From Cercophora sp. LCS_1 (taxonomy: Eukaryota > Ascomycota > Sordariomycetes > Sordariales > Lasiosphaeriaceae), in contig JAPZLL010000014.1 of the NCBI GenBank assembly GCA_036250225.1, forward strand, positions 802,334-866,333: DNA of 64,000 nucleotides, written 5' to 3'. The position numbers were made by a program, and so were the translations under genes. Below, piece by piece: positions 1 through 11,500 of the stretch (the stretch's first letter is position 1; each line of letters begins with the position of its first letter). The notes below the pieces were generated by a model, which was not told the origin of the DNA, did not search any database, and worked only from the letters and a program-made list of their open reading frames with translations.

Positions 1-386
1 GAGCGAGCCGCCGATGGAACATCAAAAGTAAAAAACGAAGCGGTCAACCAAGTCCAGACCAGAGCACAATGGGACTCGGAGCATCACAGCCGTGTGTCAA
101 TGGCATTCATTTCCTATCCTCTACTTTATCTAATAACGGAATGCAACACTGTATCCTCATCGATGCATCGGAACGCTGCAGCAAATGCCCTGTACCTGAG
201 CCATGCACTCCGTCGCCCCATTCAGAAAATCCAATTCCATTCAGCGCCATGAACACCAATTGCAGGCCGTCCCATATTTTGGCCCATATCCAATTGCGGC
301 ATTCCCAAGCTGAAAAAAATTGAGTGACAAATAGACATCGCTAACATCCTCGACATAGCGCCAACTGGCATCGAAAGGTCCCCAGC
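1..386. other. Gene-free stretch downstream of the mannitol-1-phosphate dehydrogenase gene
   Basis: I see no coding region or RNA gene here. The stretch follows the stop codon of the minus-strand gene that begins at 387, so its right part is probably 3' untranslated sequence. Confidence 0.5.
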
Positions 387-1660
387 TTATTCATCAGCGG
401 AATCCGCCTGAACGCGCTTGACAATATCAACTACTTTGGGGTACAGCTTCTCATTGGGCTGAAGGCCGCACACCTCCTTGACGACATCATCGGGGCTCTT
501 CTCCGACATGATCTTCGCGAGCTCGACTGACTCGTCATCGCCCTCGACATTCTGGAAGCGGAAGGCCATCTCGGCGGCATCAAGGAGCGCGCTGCAGTCC
601 TTGCCGTGCTCGGCCAGCTCTGCGGCGGGTCCGATGAAGCGCTCCTTGCGACTGAGCTTACGCAGAGGGGCACGACCAACACGCTCGACAGCATCCTCCA
701 GATGAGGATTGCTGATGCGCCAGACAATCTTGTCAACGTAGGCATTCTGTGCATCTTCATCGATGCCGTGCTTCTGGGTGATGAGGTTTGCCGTGTTGGA
801 GAGAGCCTTCTTCACCTCGTCGCGGATGTAGCCGTCCTGCAAGGCGTCGTACACAGTGCTCTTGCGCCGATTGTACCCGTGGTACGCTGCCGTGGCATGG
901 CCGGTGTTGACCGTGTACAGCTTGCGCTCAATGTAGGGTTGGAGGTTGTCGACCCATTGGATACCCTGGATGCTTGGAGGCGAGTGGTCCTTGAACGGCG
1001 AACGGTCAACTACCCACTCGTAGAACTTCTCGAGCTTGACATCGAGGCCGGCGTCGGGATCCTGGGCCGGGACAATGCGATCAATGGCGGAATTGGCGAA
1101 CCGTGCGCGCTCCGGAATGCTCTCGACGCGGTCCTCGGGGGTGTTTTGTGGCTCTTTGATGAAGTCGGCGAGAGTGTCTGTGGCCCCGATGGCGTTTTCG
1201 CAGGCAATGACGGCCAAAGGGGTAAGGTTTTGTGGTCGCTGGTCGATTCCCTTGGCAATGACTGGGGCGATGAACTTGAGGATGTTCGGGCCGACGGAGC
1301 ACGTTACTACATCCGCCGTTGCGATCTCCCGGATCAACTCCGGCTCTTGTGTCCTCGAGTTGATGGCCCGGTAATTGGTGATGACCGACTCCGTGGTGCC
1401 CTCGGACCCAACCTCGATCACCTTGTAGCTCGGTTGGGCATTGAGCTCGTCGATGAGGTCGCCGTTGACATCGGCAAAGATTACCTCGTACCCCGAGTTG
1501 TGGAGGAAGCAGGCGACAAAGCCCCGGCCTGGCCAACGTGTGTCAGTTTAGACTTCTGGAGACCCGAAAGCCTGGGACGGTGATGTGCAAGCTTACCGAT
1601 GTTACCGGCGCCGAAGTGGACTGCCTTCTTACTGGGCTTGGTACTGCCGTTCTGTGCCAT
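387..1660 (-). CDS. mpdA: Mannitol-1-phosphate 5-dehydrogenase
   Basis: This cytosolic enzyme interconverts fructose-6-phosphate and mannitol-1-phosphate with NAD(H), the entry step of fungal mannitol synthesis. There are two exons: 1660-1597 encodes the start and 1528-387 the rest. The 68-bp intron has a GTAAGC donor and a CAG acceptor. The product is 401 residues, close to the roughly 390 usual for the fungal family. The Rossmann motif GAGNIGRG (about residues 18-25) is only formed when the intron is removed, which fixes both the start and the splice. Family signatures are visible: FANSAIDRIVP, YERKLYTVNTGHA with its conserved His, and GRAPLRKLSRKERFIGPA. The extra N-terminal segment before KKAVHFGAGN is short and low in complexity. 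The upstream 4 kb holds no other gene, so any control lies in that long 5' region. I am sure of the family; the symbol follows Aspergillus usage. Confidence 0.95.
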
Positions 1661-4600
1661 GTTGGTGGAGGTAAGGTGATATGAGCTCGGTGTGAGAGAA
1701 TTGATAGGGTGGTGTATGTAGGGATCAAGGTCGGATTGGTGACGTCTTCCAGGGGAATAGGGGGGCAAATCGTGGACGATCAAGTCATGTACTATGGAGA
1801 CAAAGAGGAAACGGTTGAAGCGACGATGGGGAAGCCATGTCCTTTATACGCTCGGGGTCACGATCAAGTGCCCTTTTTGTGGACACCCAGGGCGGGAGAG
1901 GAACTGGGAAACGCGCCGTCACTGTGGAGTTGTGGCTGGACTCTCGAAGCAATTGCAGGCACCTCTGTGATCTACACCCCCATCAGGTACTCTAGCTGAT
2001 GGAAGGGGACCTGAGGTAAAAGGGATCCACCTCGTCCGAACCCCACCACCACCTCACCTGCGTCCCTGGGGCGGCGACGGTGGGACGGGTCTTTCCTCCG
2101 TAACTGGGCGTGAAACGGACGCCCAGCCAGATGCTGCGATTTACAGAGGACACTGCACAGTGCAATTCGCGGGCATTTTTGCTAAATTCTTCAGCCACTG
2201 TTGTTGTTGTATCCCAGGTTCGCTTGTGACGAACGCATCGAGGGGTTGACCTCGATCGAGACAAAGGAGCGCCAGCGGCCGTTGGCGTCATAACCGGCAC
2301 AAAAAAAGTTCGACGATGCTTCGACGACACCCCGTCATGAATGCAAATGATGACACCGCACATTAGGGGGGCGACTTTCTGTTGGGCGCTTGCACCGCCG
2401 CCACAGGTTGCCGCAAAGGTCTTTTCGCATTCTGGCATCCGGGTATGCCCTCATTCTGGTTTGCGCTCAACCTAATCCCGGCTCTTTGCCTGCAAGGTCC
2501 CGACGTTGTAACACCGATTTGCCTGTTGTGCGTGCCCACGTCAAACTTGGCGGGAAAGCCATCCGGCAGCATGGGATTTTCAAAGGGTCGCGGTGAGGGG
2601 CACGAGGGGTAAATTTTCCCAGGGTCTCAGACACAACAACCCGCCAGCGTCGTGCATCAAATGCCAGGCTGGGCGGCTTGGGGACACTCTTCTTCCGAGT
2701 GGCTGGAATCTCGCACTAAAAGCGGTCACGATGGTTACCCCGAACTCAGGAAATTTCAGAGGACGATTCAACTCGCTCAGCCGCGTCGGCCGATTTAGAG
2801 CCGCTTCAGCCTCGACAACGTCCCATGTCTTCTTCCACCATGACGATGGTCAACATCCTCGTGCATCGTGGTGTTGATGACAGGCAATGCAACGCAGCCC
2901 CGAGTGCGGTCGTCAACATGGAATTATGTCGTCATTGGATGTAGTCAACCTTTTGCTGCTGGCCCTGTCGGTCCACGGCGATCACAGTGTGGACATCGAC
3001 AGGGTGACGTCGAGTCGCGCATCGGTCATCGAAGCTACGTTTTGCGCCTGAGTGCCAGACTGCTATCATCCACCAATTCCTGCTTCGGAACATGCATGTT
3101 TAAGTTTAGGCTTCCAAAGTCTCTGCCGACTTGCGATTTGCATCGATTCCACCCGCTACCAGGACGATCACCCCTGAAACTGACCGCAAATTCCCGAAAG
3201 GTTCGTCAACGCCGAGCAAAAGCTCATGCCGACAGCGGCGTCACGGACAGGACCGTTTTGGCGATGTCTCACGACAACGACGTCCCAGGCATCATATTGC
3301 GCCGTTTCGGCAAGTTGCAGCGCCTTGGGCTTGAAGGGACTCCTGGACTTGCCATGCTGTGGCCCCAGTGATGGGAGGCGGGACCCCTAGGTCCCTGGGC
3401 CCACATACGACGTCATGGTGGGGGGCGCTTATCGATAAAAGTTGCCGCATTGCCGCTGCTGCCACTGGATTTTCAGATGCTTGTCAGATGCTTGCGGATG
3501 TTGGACGGAGACGCAATCAGGGTCTGAACTCTTTCGGCGCTATTCGGCTTCCGAGTTCCTCAGGAGGGCCGAAGGGTCAAGCCGGCAAGGTTGTCGTCGC
3601 CGTCGACTGGGGGAATAAGCTAAGCCCCTTTGTTTCAGAGTGTTGTCGTCAATTGCGCTTTCCATTCCGGGGCAAGGGCACTCCCAGCAGAATCGACTTT
3701 CCACAATTCCCATGTAGGGGCCAGGGGGCCACACGAGCAAGATACCAGAATCCGTTGACAGTCCCGACCATACCCGAACACCAAAAGAACTGCCAAGCTC
3801 CCAAGCACCGCACAATGCCGGGTTTCCCTCTTTGGCCTTGAGCACATTCTTATCTCTCACGTTCCGTCGCGCAAACTCGCTACCCTTTTCCCCGTTTACC
3901 CTCGCTCTCCGTAGCCACGGTCCCGATATTAGTGCTACCTCGGCCGTCCGCACGGCGCTGATCCCTACTCCCTTCGGACCCGGTCCCGCATCCTCACGGC
4001 CTTCGGCACTGGTCCCTGTTTTGAACCCGGCAGCAAGGTAAGGACGGCTATCTTGACTAATAGCACCACGCGCATAGGGGCTCCTTGTTGTTCCTCCCCG
4101 AAATCACACCACCTTCGCAGACTAAGCGGACCGGTCCCTGTCTGATCCATGCATGGGTTGGCACGGCGTTGCGGCGTCTTCTCCAGCTCCCCGCCTCCTT
4201 TCCTCTCCTCCTCAGCACTCCACAAACGTTGCCGACTGCAGCGCCTGCCTTGGAATGCCCTGCAGATTTCAGTTCGCCAATGCACAAGCTGGCGGCCAAC
4301 ATCCACCACGTCCTATCAGCTCCATCGGTGCAAAACGTGTGCCTCAGCAAAGTGAGGACTCCCGGGCAATGACTTCACTCAACTGTCACTACTGTTGATG
4401 CCGATCACCCATTACCCCTCACTTCCCTCCTCATATCCTCAGCCAAGACATCCGCTCAACTTCACCACGACGATGCCGTGCCGTTGACCAGCGTCCAAGT
4501 CGGCATCTTTCCAACCGAACTCCCATATCTGTCGCCTAGTTTTCAGCGCAAGACCCTGCCAAGGCGCGTTGAAAGGGTCGTCACATCAAGACCGACGATA

Positions 4601-5919
4601 TCGCGCCAGGGTCCTTTGTGGACCCGTGATCGCCATCGACTTGCTATCTTGGAGCAGGATTATGTGCCAAGCTATTAATGTGGGAACTGTTGGCAGCAAC
4701 GTGTCCTAGAGGGCAAGGATACTGTACGGATGTCTATGTGTGGCTAAGCAGTGACTAGGTGCCTCCGTTTCACTTGACATGGACCTTTACCGTTTTGTTG
4801 ATAGGGAATATCGCCGTCTGTTTCGCTTTCCCTCGAACTTGGCTGAAACAAAGGTCGGCCGTGTGGTGTCATTGAGCGGTTTCTGGGATCAGGCACGGTG
4901 TCCTCTACTTTGCAAACTAACGAGTCTGCAGCAGCATCGTAAAGTCATAATTATTTCTCAAAGATTTGAGTAACTGTCCATGTAAGTCCAGAATGAGGGG
5001 CGTGTCTAGAGAGCGATCAACAGGGGTAAACACGGACGGGCTTATCCGAACAGATCTGTTGATGTTCTGAGGTGGTGGTCGTCAGGATGATTTATGGAGC
5101 CCACCTACAACAATAGCCCAGAAACCCGTACCATTTTGTATCACAGTATACGAATACGAACTGTGGTTGTATGAACGTTCCACCTCACAATACTTGCCGT
5201 TTGTAGCATGGCGCCTCCTCAGGAATCATCTTATCCTCCCAGCGTTTCCATTAACATGAGCCGGCAATCTAGCGCGACTATGATGGAGTCGTCCTTGGCC
5301 AAGATCGCACTAGGCTAGTGACCCACCGCGAGGGAGGAGATCTGCGGAGTCTGGGAGGCCTCCACGACGGTTCTTTCATGGGGCGCTGCTCTCTTGACGA
5401 TGTTGTTAGCGTGCTACCGCCGCAATTGAGACTCCAAACCTGAATCTGATATCTGTAGCCTTGTATGTCGGTGACAAAGAAATGGACACACCGAACCTAC
5501 TTCATCGCACTTCAAGTGGCCTAAAAAGGTATCGAAAATTCCAATAGGCTTGAATATAGAACCCCAACGGCTTTTATATAGTGTTTGACTGCATACAGAT
5601 TTTGGGTGATGGATTTTGACCTTGGCTGTGCTCCTTTTCAGTGGATAAATATCCTTCAACTTTCTCATATGTGCTGTTTATTTTGTCAAGGACTTGCCGG
5701 TTGGTTTCGAGCCAAATGGTTTGAGTGCTGTCGGGATTGTGAGAGTATCTCCACTATTTGGCATCCGTCATGGGAGGAAAGGTCGTCAGGGCAACAACTG
5801 CTGCAGTCAAGCTCGCCGCTGGGGCACATGTTAGTGCTGCAGTCATCGACTGGACTTCCGACCTTTCATAGCGCTCCCAGTTTACGTCTTTCACTTCATC
5901 CTGACACGAACACTCCTGA
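1661..5919. other. 4.3-kb stretch without a recognisable gene
   Basis: Short open frames exist on both strands but none shows a domain, a codon pattern like the neighbours, or consistent splice signals. About 3830-4480 is pyrimidine-rich on the plus strand, with CTCC/CTTC runs of the kind found in fungal promoters and 5' leaders. No convincing plus-strand coding region follows it. From about 5000 the sequence becomes more AT-rich. The left end should contain the mpdA promoter and the right end the 3' region of the minus-strand gene at 5920. Confidence 0.4.
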
Positions 5920-7911
5920 TTACTCGCTCAGCTCCCGAACCAGTCTCTCCCTGCTAGCCACCATTTCCGAGCCAGCCAAGGTTTCCATTGAAAGTACCAA
6001 CTCGTCAGGGAACGGCTGCCGAACGTCCACTGTTTTCGTTGGACTGGTGATGAGGATCTTCACCGCGGCATGTGTGTTCTGTTCCCCGGAAAGCCTCAGC
6101 AGTGTGACTAGAACGAGTCCAACATCGTGTTCAAATTCCTCCCGCTCATAATAGACAATTCCGTCAATGAGACAGAGCAGGACCACTTCTCGTGGCAGAC
6201 GATGAACTAATGTCTCAAACAGCTCGCACAGTTCTTCCATGTCGCCGAGCTCGACGAGTTGTTGGACGACCTCAGAGGAGTTTAAAGATCCGTCAAAGTC
6301 ATACTGGCAGAGCAGCTGGCAGATAAAGCTCTGGATCATTACTCTCCCGCCCGCGTAGTCGCCATCGTCGAGATGAAGGCCACAGTGAAAGATTAGATGC
6401 AAGAAGTAAGGTGTCGTCTGTGCAAGTGACTGTGCGAGCGTCTGGCAGAACAGGGAAAGGCCTGAGATGTACCGCTGGCTATCGTAGTTGCCGTGTATCA
6501 AGAGCTGCGTCGATGATGGCGAAGCTAGCCAGTCTCTGAACTGCTGTGTTCGGACTATCTGCTCGGCGCGGGCCTGCTCGTGTGGTGGGACACGCACATT
6601 TCGACGCTCTGCGATGTACTCCATATCGTGGGCGGCCAAATCGGGTATGTCTATCCAGTCAAGCAGGGTCTGCGATGGCACAGTCGTGGAGGCTGAGGGA
6701 AGGGCGCCGGCCGGGACAGGGGATGGCGCGCGTGACAATGCCTCGCGGATGTCTTGCACGGCGAGCGATAGGGAAAGGTTTTCTCTCCGATTGCGTTGGA
6801 GTTCGCTAAGTAGCACCATGAAACCGTTTCTGAGATCGTGAGGCATCCGGCGCAGTTGATTGCAGACCGTTTGCCATTCCCTCGTTACTGAAGGTTGGAG
6901 GAAGGGGTGAGCGACATATGCATACAGATGGGACGCAATGGGTGACTCACTCCTCAGTATCTCTTTCATCGAGCTGCTCATCTCGTATTGGTGTGAGTTC
7001 TCAGCTTCATTGATTAGTGTCGCACTCAGCGACTTGACATTGGAGAGGCTTTCCGTAACATCTTGCTGGTAGTCTTCGCCCTTGAAGGTTGCGGAAAACC
7101 CTTTCTTCCAGGTACTGCGAAGGAAAAATTTCATAGCAGACTCGATCGCATGGAACGTCGCGGATATCAGGTTGACAGAAGCCCTCCGGATGTTCTCGTC
7201 TCCGCGGTAAATCTGAAGGAACAACTCGACTTGCGAAAACATCATGTCGATGTCGTCGAAGCCGCTCAGAACTTGTTGCCGTACCCTTGCTGCAGTCGTT
7301 GCGGCTTCCAAGAGGATCTCGACAATTCCCAACACAGGGGTAACGTACTCGACATCTGGCACCAGTCTGGTCACGTTCATCAAAGGCTGCATAGCGTTGT
7401 CGGCGATTGTCCGATAGACGCTTCTAAACTTGGCCTTGAATCCTTTGTCCACATTGCTGTAGTCTTGTTTGGCTCTCTCTAGCTTGTCAAAAACGCTGGT
7501 CCAGTTGTTCTCGTCGCGGATTCTAAGGTCCAGCTTGACGAGTGTCTCGGGTTCAAGTGGCCGTTCTTTCTTGAACTGGTCCATGGCGATTGGGAAAAGG
7601 GTATCCCAGAACTTCAGTGCCTCAACAGGCTCCGCAAGAGGCCGGGGCGGTGGCGGGTCATCTCGGGGCAACGCCGGTTTACGTCCAGCGTTCGGGAAGG
7701 CTGGGGCGCGTGTCGATGCTATCATCTCCCAAGATGGGGGAGGGCCCCAGTTGGGTGGCTGGGATGTGATCAAGAACAGGCCAGATGCGGGGTCATACTC
7801 AGAAGGTGGTACTGCGAAGGCTGGATGGTATTGATCGGCGTGATTATCAATGAAGTCGGCAGCTGGAGGTTGGGCAGACAGGTCAGGAATGAGCGTTGTC
7901 GAAGGTTCCAT
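5920..7911 (-). CDS. STAND-like protein, degenerate NTPase-like C-terminal half
   Basis: This is a single-exon protein of 663 residues. The N-terminal part (to about 80) is proline-rich. About 90-330 is a helical domain of the type that precedes NACHT or ankyrin parts in many Pezizomycotina STAND-like proteins; the run ADNAMQPLMNVTRLVPDVEY followed by TPVLGIVEILLEAA is typical. The C-terminal third has the spacing of a NACHT-like core. Where the P-loop should be it reads LLIHGNYDSQ with no GK[ST], and the Walker-B-like strand reads EVVLLCLIDGIVYYE. ATP hydrolysis is therefore unlikely, and other members of this group seem to share the loss. No ankyrin, WD40 or TPR repeats follow. The gene is divergent from the AAA+ gene at 8564, with 652 bp between the starts. 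The role is unknown; a part in non-self or stress recognition is only inference. Confidence 0.8.
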   Translation of the reverse strand: MEPSTTLIPDLSAQPPAADFIDNHADQYHPAFAVPPSEYDPASGLFLITSQPPNWGPPPSWEMIASTRAPAFPNAGRKPALPRDDPPPPRPLAEPVEALKFWDTLFPIAMDQFKKERPLEPETLVKLDLRIRDENNWTSVFDKLERAKQDYSNVDKGFKAKFRSVYRTIADNAMQPLMNVTRLVPDVEYVTPVLGIVEILLEAATTAARVRQQVLSGFDDIDMMFSQVELFLQIYRGDENIRRASVNLISATFHAIESAMKFFLRSTWKKGFSATFKGEDYQQDVTESLSNVKSLSATLINEAENSHQYEMSSSMKEILRSESPIASHLYAYVAHPFLQPSVTREWQTVCNQLRRMPHDLRNGFMVLLSELQRNRRENLSLSLAVQDIREALSRAPSPVPAGALPSASTTVPSQTLLDWIDIPDLAAHDMEYIAERRNVRVPPHEQARAEQIVRTQQFRDWLASPSSTQLLIHGNYDSQRYISGLSLFCQTLAQSLAQTTPYFLHLIFHCGLHLDDGDYAGGRVMIQSFICQLLCQYDFDGSLNSSEVVQQLVELGDMEELCELFETLVHRLPREVVLLCLIDGIVYYEREEFEHDVGLVLVTLLRLSGEQNTHAAVKILITSPTKTVDVRQPFPDELVLSMETLAGSEMVASRERLVRELSE

Positions 7912-8563
7912 TTCGGCGATTGCCAGGCGAAAAGGAAGAGATCGTCGGAATGAGGCCTCAATAATCGGTGGTTACTTATCAACAGCGAGAGTCCACCTCT
8001 TGTGATCCCTCCCCACGTCGCCTACAAGAAAACCCGCAGACGAAAAGTTCTGGAGGGTTATGCGTCTGAGATACAGACGACAGCAACATATTGTAGGCCC
8101 GCAATTTGTGTTCAAAGGCCTAAATGAAATATTCTCATCGCTATCCAATCTAGAATCATGACTGTTGGAAATTATGAGTTTTCGTTGATTCCATTTGAGC
8201 GGCATCAGTCGATTTCTCTGCGCGTAGTTTTTTGTGATCGCATCGCGCAGCGTTGGACTGACAGCACGCTAAGTCTAGGCAACCGCGCCTGCCGACATCC
8301 CCTCTTCCCGTCAACATGCAGGGTGTCAGAGCGGAAACCTCTGAGTGGTTATTATTCGAAGCTGAAATCTGCATCAAGGTTGCACCTTAGCGCGCCTTTT
8401 TTGAGCGGCTGCATGACGCAGGGCACTTGTGAGAGGGGAACCAGGCTCGCATCGGGCTTCAAAGAAATGTCCCCTTTCTTCTGGCTGTCGTTGCATCAAC
8501 CCTGTCGCTGGCTTCCGTCTCGTCCCTCCACCGGCCGTCACTCAACAGGCGCTTTAGTCCGTC
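7912..8563. promoter_or_regulatory. Shared divergent promoter region of the STAND-like and AAA+ genes
   Basis: 652 bp separate the two start codons. I see no further gene. A pyrimidine-rich run lies at about 8290-8325 and 8470-8540 on the plus strand, just upstream of the AAA+ start. Bidirectional control is an inference from the layout alone. Confidence 0.5.
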
Positions 8564-11500
8564 ATGGCGACGCCTGCGGTCGAGGATAGCGGCGCCCTAG
8601 CAGCTTCCGGGCCTTCAAGTCCTCCCGAGATGGCTCAAAATGACGCTCTCCAGCAACCCCTGACCCCTGAGTCCGACGAAGCTGCGGCGGTGCCCGAGTC
8701 CAAGAACTTACTGGACGCACAATCATCTTCGAACGAACCGCATCAGACAAGGGACATGAGCAACCCTGCGGTATCCGCGCCGTCCGATCTGTTTGAAGAA
8801 GTTCGCGCCCTTCGTGGGAGACTCTCCCAACTAGAGGCACAGGCGGCGGATACTCCATCCAAGCATCTTCAAAGCGCCGCTGAAAAGGAAAAGAAACTCC
8901 GCAAGCAGATTCGAAGAGCTCGGAAGACCAAAAATGAAGTGGAAAAGGTGGAGCAACGCGCGGATGAGCTTGCAGATGAGAGACGCCATTTTGGGGGTGG
9001 TGGATGCGGGACCTCGGCGATGAGGTACCTCAAAAATATCAATGGGGAGGGTGGAGATGCTCACATGAGCGGTTCATCTGACTCTGATGTCGATTTTGCG
9101 CCTCAAGAACGAGACTATTGGAGGTATTTACACCCGGTGCCTCATCAAGGCATCCGTCCGACGGCTTCCATTCAGCCGATCTATTCACGAAAGTTGGGCC
9201 CCCCCACGCGGTGGGACACGTCTGACAGCGAGGAATGGAGCAGCAATGCATCTATCAACACGCGGGACTTCACTTACTTTCGGGCGAGACTGCGTGGCGA
9301 CTTTGAGTGGGAGCTTGACCGCCTTACCCACCAACGAGAGCGGTACGAGAGGCACAAGAAGAAAAAGGCCGAGCTGGAGGCCCAGAAAACGGCCCAGCTC
9401 GCAGAGGAAGCCACCCGGGGCCAGAGCGAAGAACTCCAAGGCGAAGGCTTGCAGAAAGACGCCACGGGAGGGGGGAAAGAAGGGGATGGAGGCAAGGACC
9501 CTGAAGGGCTTGGGGATGGCACAAGAACTGACCAGTCGAAGAACCTGTACAAGGAGTTCGGAACCCCCAGCCTAAACCCAAAAGATTGGGCCTTGTTCAC
9601 CGCGGCTAGACGTTCGACTCTTGAAAATTCCTTCGCAATCGATGTCCTGGTGGGAGAACCACAAATTGGAAGAGGCGGCTATTGGGGCTACTCATCCAGG
9701 GCAATACCGACCAAAGCCAATGCAAACGCAACAAAGGTTGAATCCCTGTCGAAGCAGGATCCTAGCGGACATGGCTCCCTGCCCGAGCGGATAAGGATCA
9801 ACTCGAGACAACTCATCAAGACCTTATCCATGATTCGCGGGTCCGAACTTCATCCAGAAGGCATAGACTCGAGGACCGGAATAGTCATGACTCGCCCATT
9901 CAGAATGTTGACCTATTACGACAAGGAGATCAGAGCTTGGTACTCTAAGCTAAAAGCGGACTTACAACCAAGCGAGGCCCCGGAGGCCCCGGAGGCCCCC
10001 CCACCAGGTCAAGTCTCAGGCGCCACGCCACCGACAGGTAAGTTACAACCAACCTGAATAGTAGTCTATAATTCAGAGATAATCTAACATTAGAATGAAT
10101 TAGATCCCGAACGGGAACGCGCTCCGAGAGAGGAGGGGAACAAGGTCGAAGATCCAGACAACCACAGCAGATCGGAGGCAACGCTGCTGCATCTTCCACC
10201 CTTAATCGACTTCATGGACAAGCACATCGCTCAAAAGAAGGCATACTTGAACAGCTCAAGCTGCGACAAAGTGTCCTTTTCTGACTTGTGGCACCTGTTC
10301 GCTGTCGGCGACTTTGTTATGGGATCTGACGGCAAACAGGTTTATAGAGTCGCAAGGATCTATTCCCCTCCACACAAGGGCACAGACCGCTGGGCCCAGT
10401 ACGCAGGGGCTCGTTCGAAGGAATCAAATCCATCGTTCGAAGACATGCTGGTTTACTGTGTCTACATCCACTTCGACGGCACGCACCTGGGCCCAGTCAT
10501 GGGGAATTTCAGGATTAAAAAGTTCGATGGCGAGAAAAGCGTCACTTCGTTGGACATTTACCCGTTGCGCTTTCATGTGCTGAAGGATCTTGAAGTCCGG
10601 GCGTCTAAGAACAAGCACGAAACCACGGACTTTGATCAGTTGGTCTCGTTGAAGCTTGCCGAGCTTCGTCGGAGTCTTGTCGAGCGGGGCAAACTCTTCG
10701 TCGACGTGACGGCTGTGAAGCACATGTACTACTCTGGACTGACGGTCGACACACGCGACGAAATCGAAAGCCAGGTCATGATTGACTTTGAAGAGGCGTT
10801 CGCTGTTGAGAAGAATCGACACTGGCGTCCGCAGATCACACGTCTCCTTGGGGCCACGATTGTCTCAGACGAGGAGACAAGCGCGAGGGATTCGAAAACG
10901 TGTGAGGCCGATTGCTGTTGGCAGGAGACCGTTCACGACGACAGCGTCTACGTGGAGGATAAAAGACAACAGGAATTCATTAACTCGCTGATGGCTGAGC
11001 TCGAGCTCGAGGGCAACACGCTGAAGCTACCGTCGGCCGCTGTCTTCCCTCGAACACTCGACGACGTCAAGACTGAAGCACTGAAAGATGATGACTTACT
11101 CATCATGTCATACAGCGTTTTTGGGTTTGTCCTACGCGATCGAACATGGGGTAAGTTGTGGCGGGTCGGATTCGTTTATACCTGAAACTGACATGCCGCC
11201 TAGCGCACCTGGATCTGACGTACCTTACTGATGTCGTCGGATCAGGAGGAGGCGACGTGGTGGAAGGGGATATGAGTGACGATGAACAGGATGCCGATGA
11301 TGACAAGTCGGCTTTTGGGCGTCTGGTGCTCCCCGACGGTCATAAGGACATGGTCCTTTCACTTGTCTCGCAACATTTCAGGAACAAGAAGAACCAAAAA
11401 GGCGAGCAGGACATTGTTCGAGGAAAGGGTAAGACAACGAGTCCACATCAAATGCTACACTTCTAATGATCAATTATAGGAAAGGGACTGATCCTGCTCC

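Noticed and set aside
606..1583. Long plus-strand open frame of 325 codons
   Set aside because: It lies antisense to the dehydrogenase gene, has no motif, and its length follows from the codon bias of the real gene.
3359..3841. Plus-strand frame of 160 codons
   Set aside because: No domain, no signal peptide, codon use unlike neighbours, no supporting introns.
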